Made by a program: the position numbers and the translations under genes. Positions 6,973-9,191 of a stretch of 9,191 nucleotides of DNA are shown here, one piece after another. Every line of letters starts with the position of its first letter. Within the stretch, counting starts at the first letter, position 1. Origin of the DNA: an uncultured Saprospiraceae bacterium (GTDB lineage Bacteria > Bacteroidota > Bacteroidia > Chitinophagales > Saprospiraceae). The notes beneath the pieces were generated by a model. It worked only from the letters and a program-made list of their open reading frames with translations. It had not been told where the DNA came from and made no database searches. The stretch spans positions 1 to 9,191 of the forward strand of contig CALCSX010000194.1 in the NCBI GenBank assembly GCA_937894165.1, given 5' to 3'.

Positions 6973-8844
6973 ATGAAAAAGTTATTTTTTCCACTGTTTC
7001 TATTATTATTCAGCGGAGTCATATTGGCTCAACTTCCTGACAGTTGCAAATTAGAAATAGGCACAAATTTAAGCGGACTCTCAGACTATGGTACTGAACT
7101 TCCCTTTGTGGATATGATGAAAAGTGCTCGTGAATGGTACACCAAGGATGTCGGCAACCCCAATGGCAGCCCTTTTAATTCAGAAGCGGCTGATAGCATG
7201 ACTTTCAGGGCGGATGGCTATCCCACCCACGTTCCTCAAACTATAGAAGGCAGGACCTATCCCCAAAAAGTGGCTACAATTTGGGCCATTACCAACGGCT
7301 GGGTGGAAGGAGAATATGTAATTCTTTTTGACGGGACAGGAAGCCTGGGATTTTGGGGAGGAATGGATAATATTACACACACCTCGTCTAATCGAATAAC
7401 CTTTGACTTCAACCCCAATCTCAATGTTATCGAAATTACCATTGATGAATCGCTGGAGAGTGATCCGGTTAGAAATATTCGCGTACTGATTCCCGGAACA
7501 GAAGACACCTATTTGGATCAACCTTTCAATCCACTTTGGTTGAGTAAGGCGCTACTTTTTAAGTCTTTCCGATTTATGGATTGGGCCAGAACGAATAATT
7601 GGGGGCAAAGTGATGATTGGAACTGGGACAGCCCCGAAAAGTTTGACTGGGAGGATCGCCAGCAAATGGATCATTACACCTGGGCAACATCGAAAGGGAT
7701 TCCATATGAGATGATGATAAAATTCATGAATGATTACGAAGTCGACGGATGGGTATGTGTGCCTCATAGAGCTAGCAACGATTACATTCAAAATATGGCT
7801 GAGCTCTTCAAAGAAAATCTAGATGAGGATAGAAAATTGACGGTAGAATATAGCAATGAAATCTGGAACTGGATATTTGGTCAAGCACAATGGTGTCTCA
7901 AATATGGAGAGCTGGAAACAGGACTTTCTTGGCCGGAATGCACCGTACCTTTCGTGCAAAACTGTCTGGATATTTGGACGGAAGTATACGGCGATGAGGT
8001 GGATAGAATTGAGCGAGTGGTTGGCATTCAAACCGGCTGGCTGGACGTGGCGCAAAGGGTTGCTTTTAATATGGAGGTGAATTCCTTTGATGCAATTACA
8101 CCTACTTATTACTTTGGGCTCAGCGATGAAGCAGATGCGGATTTAGACGAAAAAGGTGATTTGGCTACAGTGGAAGATATTGCTTTTCGGGCAAGAAGTA
8201 CGATGGAATCAGATGCAAAGCCTTCTATTTTAGGTGTCAAAGAGACCATTGCTGATGTTTTAGGTAAATATTTGGTATTTTATGAGGGCGGGCAGCATCT
8301 TACAGCGCATCCTTTTGGTGAAGAACCGAGTTACAGTCAGGCCCTTCTCGACATTCATCGCGATCCGGTGATGTACGAACTTTACAATGAATGGTACGAC
8401 TTTATGAGAACAATTCAGGAGGGCGAAGAGCCATTAAAATTGATGAACTTCAGCTTTATTGGTGAGCGTAGTGCTCGTTACGGCTCTTGGGGAATTCTCG
8501 AGACCATGAATCAGGATACATCCGTAATTTATGCCCCTAAATTTCAGTCCACCATCGAAAATATGGCAAAGGATTGCTCCCCGCCGGTTTCAAATATCGA
8601 AAAAGCATCAAATTTTAACTTAATTGTCTACCCAAATCCGGTAAATAATGATTTGAATATCATTTCCACCGGCGATCAGAACATAAAATCTCTCTCACTT
8701 TTCAACGGCGCCGTGAATAGAATAATGGAATTACAGGTTAATACTCAGAATCAGGTATTATCAATGGGAGATCTACCTAAGGGGATGTACTTTTTGCAAG
8801 TGAGGTTTGAAGGGGGGTATGTTACGAGGAAGGTGATAAAGTAG
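6973..8844 (+). CDS. Secreted putative glycoside hydrolase (clan GH-A-like) with T9SS sorting domain
   Basis: This is a 623-residue exported protein. A signal peptide spans about 1-19 (MKKLFFPLF..., cleavage near ILA-Q). The main region, about 25-535, includes WVCVPHRASNDYIQNMA (260-276) and then VEYSNEIWNW (291-300). The asparagine-glutamate pair N295-E296 is placed like the acid/base of clan GH-A hydrolases at the end of strand 4. YFG near 380 and FYEGGQHL (436-443) follow, with E438 a candidate nucleophile. Residues about 550-623 form a T9SS type A sorting domain: YPNPV near its start, LPKGMYFLQV (601-610) and a terminal RKVIK, so the protein should cross the outer membrane and be surface-attached or released. 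The substrate is unknown; automated annotations of similar proteins often say cellulose-binding, which the sequence does not prove. The short gap to the transporter gene allows co-transcription. The fold assignment is inference from motifs. Confidence 0.75.
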   Translation: MKKLFFPLFLLLFSGVILAQLPDSCKLEIGTNLSGLSDYGTELPFVDMMKSAREWYTKDVGNPNGSPFNSEAADSMTFRADGYPTHVPQTIEGRTYPQKVATIWAITNGWVEGEYVILFDGTGSLGFWGGMDNITHTSSNRITFDFNPNLNVIEITIDESLESDPVRNIRVLIPGTEDTYLDQPFNPLWLSKALLFKSFRFMDWARTNNWGQSDDWNWDSPEKFDWEDRQQMDHYTWATSKGIPYEMMIKFMNDYEVDGWVCVPHRASNDYIQNMAELFKENLDEDRKLTVEYSNEIWNWIFGQAQWCLKYGELETGLSWPECTVPFVQNCLDIWTEVYGDEVDRIERVVGIQTGWLDVAQRVAFNMEVNSFDAITPTYYFGLSDEADADLDEKGDLATVEDIAFRARSTMESDAKPSILGVKETIADVLGKYLVFYEGGQHLTAHPFGEEPSYSQALLDIHRDPVMYELYNEWYDFMRTIQEGEEPLKLMNFSFIGERSARYGSWGILETMNQDTSVIYAPKFQSTIENMAKDCSPPVSNIEKASNFNLIVYPNPVNNDLNIISTGDQNIKSLSLFNGAVNRIMELQVNTQNQVLSMGDLPKGMYFLQVRFEGGYVTRKVIK

Positions 8845-8848
8845 GGAA

Positions 8849-8883
8849 CTCAGTACTTAGAATTCAGAACTCATCATTCATCT
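8849..8883. repeat. Degenerate 7-base tandem repeat
   Basis: Five consecutive heptamers can be read: CTCAGTA, CTTAGAA, TTCAGAA, CTCATCA and TTCATCT, with approximate consensus YTCAGAA. The run begins just after the secreted-protein stop and covers the last codons and stop of the convergent SPASM-protein tail. Similarity between units is partial (four to six of seven bases), so this is a weak, decayed array or chance periodicity. Confidence 0.4.
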
Positions 8884-9191
8884 CCCTCATCCCATAGAAG
8901 TCAATGGCTTTTTGTTTCAACGGATTGGTGCTCCATTCTGACCACTCGCCTGTGTAGGGGTTATAGCCACATTTGAGAGGCTTGGAGAGATTGGTACCAT
9001 CAGGACCGGAAGTATCTTGTGGATCTTCTACATAAGCTCTACAGTCTGTGCATATATATCGAAACTCACAGTCTTTACAGACAGCGATCTGATCTTTATT
9101 GATATTCCAGTATTTCTTAAAGCCGGGCTTCTCGATGGCTTCAGCTAAGGTAGTATCTTTAACCCAGATTGCTTCTTAACCTGACACAATA
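8864..9191 (-). pseudogene. C-terminal end of grasp-with-SPASM peptide maturase (gwsS-like), disrupted or partial
   Basis: The minus strand is open from 9175 to the stop at 8864-8866, coding for 103 residues with no useful start codon, so it is a gene tail and not a gene. It reads KDTTLAEAIEKPGF, then WNINKDQIAVCKDCEFRY, then ICTDCRAYVEDPQD, then KPLKCGYNPYTGEW. The cysteines are spaced C-x2-C-x5-C-x2-C (codons from 9077-9079 to 9041-9043) plus one at 8969-8971. This is the SPASM-type iron-sulfur cluster region as found in the maturase of grasp-with-SPASM ribosomal peptide systems, which modify a precursor peptide together with an ATP-grasp ligase. An in-frame TAA lies at 9176-9178. A neighbouring frame reads SNLG just before GVKDTT-like sequence, where intact relatives would have a glycine followed by a KDTT-like segment, which suggests a one-base frameshift near 9159-9165. 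The window ends too soon to see the radical-SAM core or confirm inactivation. Confidence 0.72.

Noticed and set aside
7180..7521. 113-codon minus-strand frame inside the secreted protein gene
   Set aside because: It lies wholly opposite a well-supported gene, has no recognisable motif, and overlaps another shadow frame.
8845..8863. Bidirectional terminator between the convergent genes
   Set aside because: No stem with a flanking T-run could be found; the sequence looks like degenerate heptamer repeats.

Overview
The window looks like a chromosomal segment of a Bacteroidota bacterium, most likely a marine or environmental Cytophagales-type lineage (the lineage is inference). The evidence is AT-rich DNA, start codons without clear Shine-Dalgarno sequences, a TTTTG/TATTTTTG promoter matching the Bacteroidota -33/-7 consensus, a secreted protein with a type IX secretion (T9SS) C-terminal sorting domain, and the tail of a grasp-with-SPASM peptide maturase.

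Left part (1-3883, plus strand). The 3' part of a CcmF/CcsA-type cytochrome c haem lyase enters from the left edge. After 9 bases comes a Rossmann/DUF2520 protein, which overlaps by 4 bases (ATGA) a 92-codon gene of unknown function. The three are tightly packed and probably co-transcribed.

Gap (3884-4316). This stretch has no intact gene. It holds a short G-rich tandem repeat, a CG-run patch and, at its far end, an 84-base diverged second copy of the tail of the 92-codon gene. Most differences between the two tails are synonymous, so the copies diverged as working genes before one was truncated. This is the most unusual structure in the window.

Middle (4317-6955). Uridine kinase (udk, minus strand) is divergent from a concentrative nucleoside transporter (plus strand) across a 245-base spacer. 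The spacer carries a good udk promoter and a perfect 7-bp inverted repeat. Together they would form a nucleoside uptake and salvage unit: the transporter imports nucleosides and Udk traps uridine/cytidine as monophosphates. The transporter carries an N-terminal exported domain that resembles small lipocalin-like domains.

Right part (6973-9191). A secreted T9SS protein with features of a clan GH-A glycoside hydrolase follows the transporter by 17 bases. Convergent to it is the C-terminal end of a grasp-with-SPASM radical-SAM/SPASM peptide maturase (gwsS-like), which has an in-frame stop 13 bases inside the right edge and may be a frameshifted remnant. Degenerate 7-base repeats lie across its stop codon. 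No tRNA, rRNA, CRISPR array or recognisable transposase was seen.
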